NCBI RefSeq assembly: GCF_024733845.1
Contig: NZ_JANRHG010000002.1
Coordinates: 1 to 64,000 of the forward strand
Origin: Neomoorella sulfitireducens
GTDB taxonomy: Bacteria > Bacillota > DSM-521 > Neomoorellales > Neomoorellaceae
Direction of reading: 5' to 3'
DNA length: 64,000 bases
Made by a program: the position numbers and the translations under genes. This document shows, in pieces, positions 63,832 through 64,000 of this stretch. The notes under the pieces were generated by a model. That model was not told where the DNA came from. It saw only the letters and a list, made by a program, of their open reading frames with translations, and ran no database searches. The stretch's first letter is position 1. Each line of letters starts with the position of its first letter.

Positions 63832-63922
63832 TTGCCATGCCCTCCATATTTTGCCTTCCTGGTAACATTTATGAAGGGAGGGCATTTTCTAGAACGGTCC
63901 TCTATAGGTAAAAATGTTAAAA

Positions 63923-63942
63923 CCCGGTATTTATTATCCGGG
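63923..63942. terminator. hairpin with T-runs on both sides
   Basis: CCCGG (63923-63927) and CCGGG (63938-63942) pair with a 10-nt loop; TTTT follows on the minus strand and CCTTTTT on the plus strand. It probably ends a minus-strand gene beyond the window, upstream of spmA. Confidence 0.6.
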
Positions 63943-64000
63943 CCTTTTTCTAAAATATCTCCTCATTGCTCTTCCTGAGACCTTACAACCATTTTCGTCC

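Overview
The window looks like the chromosome of a thermophilic, endospore-forming, acetogen-like Firmicute close to Moorella (Neomoorella). That is inferred from gene content: spoIVA, spoIIP, spmAB and LysM spore-type proteins, hydF, an IspH-ribosomal S1 fusion, a K+-dependent membrane pyrophosphatase, menaquinone genes, and frequent TTG/GTG starts preceded by strong Shine-Dalgarno (SD) sites. No insertion sequence, prophage, CRISPR array or rRNA was seen. There is one tRNA (Pro-GGG).

Layout. 1-5.6 kb: accessory or sporulation-type genes, namely a partial M55 peptidase, two small HMA-like proteins, a degenerate amidase-like protein with a long low-complexity tail, a Cys-rich protein, a propeller-like protein and a three-LysM protein with a Met/His-rich tail. 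5.8-12.6 kb: amidohydrolase, SLH-amidase, aspartase, mgsA, a Cys-cluster protein and hydF. 12.6-15.7 kb: tatA-tatC-menG-hepS-like and speD. 15.8-20.1 kb: a decayed HD-GYP gene next to a FIST protein, tRNA-Pro, a tandem-repeat ATPase and a DUF1614 membrane protein. 20.1-21.6 kb: glnA. 21.8-29.5 kb: a metY-metX-hom-thrC-thrB-lysC-LysM operon behind a strong promoter and a SAM-I riboswitch. 29.5-30.4 kb: a FadR-type regulator with its own likely operator.

30.4-55.7 kb is one long minus-strand block. From its upstream end it reads trpE-G-D-C-F-B-A, aroF-pheA-tyrA-aroA-cmk-plsC, ispH/rpsA-fni, DUF1614-spoIIP-DUF3189-DUF3189, the DUF512 radical SAM gene-der-plsY-gpsA, and spoIVA. Shikimate, aromatic, isoprenoid, lipid and sporulation genes are thus collinear, with internal promoters and terminators. 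Upstream of trpE sit aroH (chorismate mutase) and a HutP-family RNA-binding protein gene. 56.8-64 kb: hppA, ilvC, cobO, a pseudouridine synthase, a PAP2 phosphatase, ogt and spmA-spmB.

The most interesting signal is the trpE leader. It has eleven NAG triplets at 2-4 nt spacing overlapping an antiterminator that would compete with an intrinsic terminator, the architecture expected of a TRAP-controlled attenuator. A HutP-family gene lies next door, and its two N-terminal metal-ligand histidines appear to be replaced by glycine. Either TRAP is encoded elsewhere, or this HutP-like protein is a new tryptophan or aromatic-pathway regulator.
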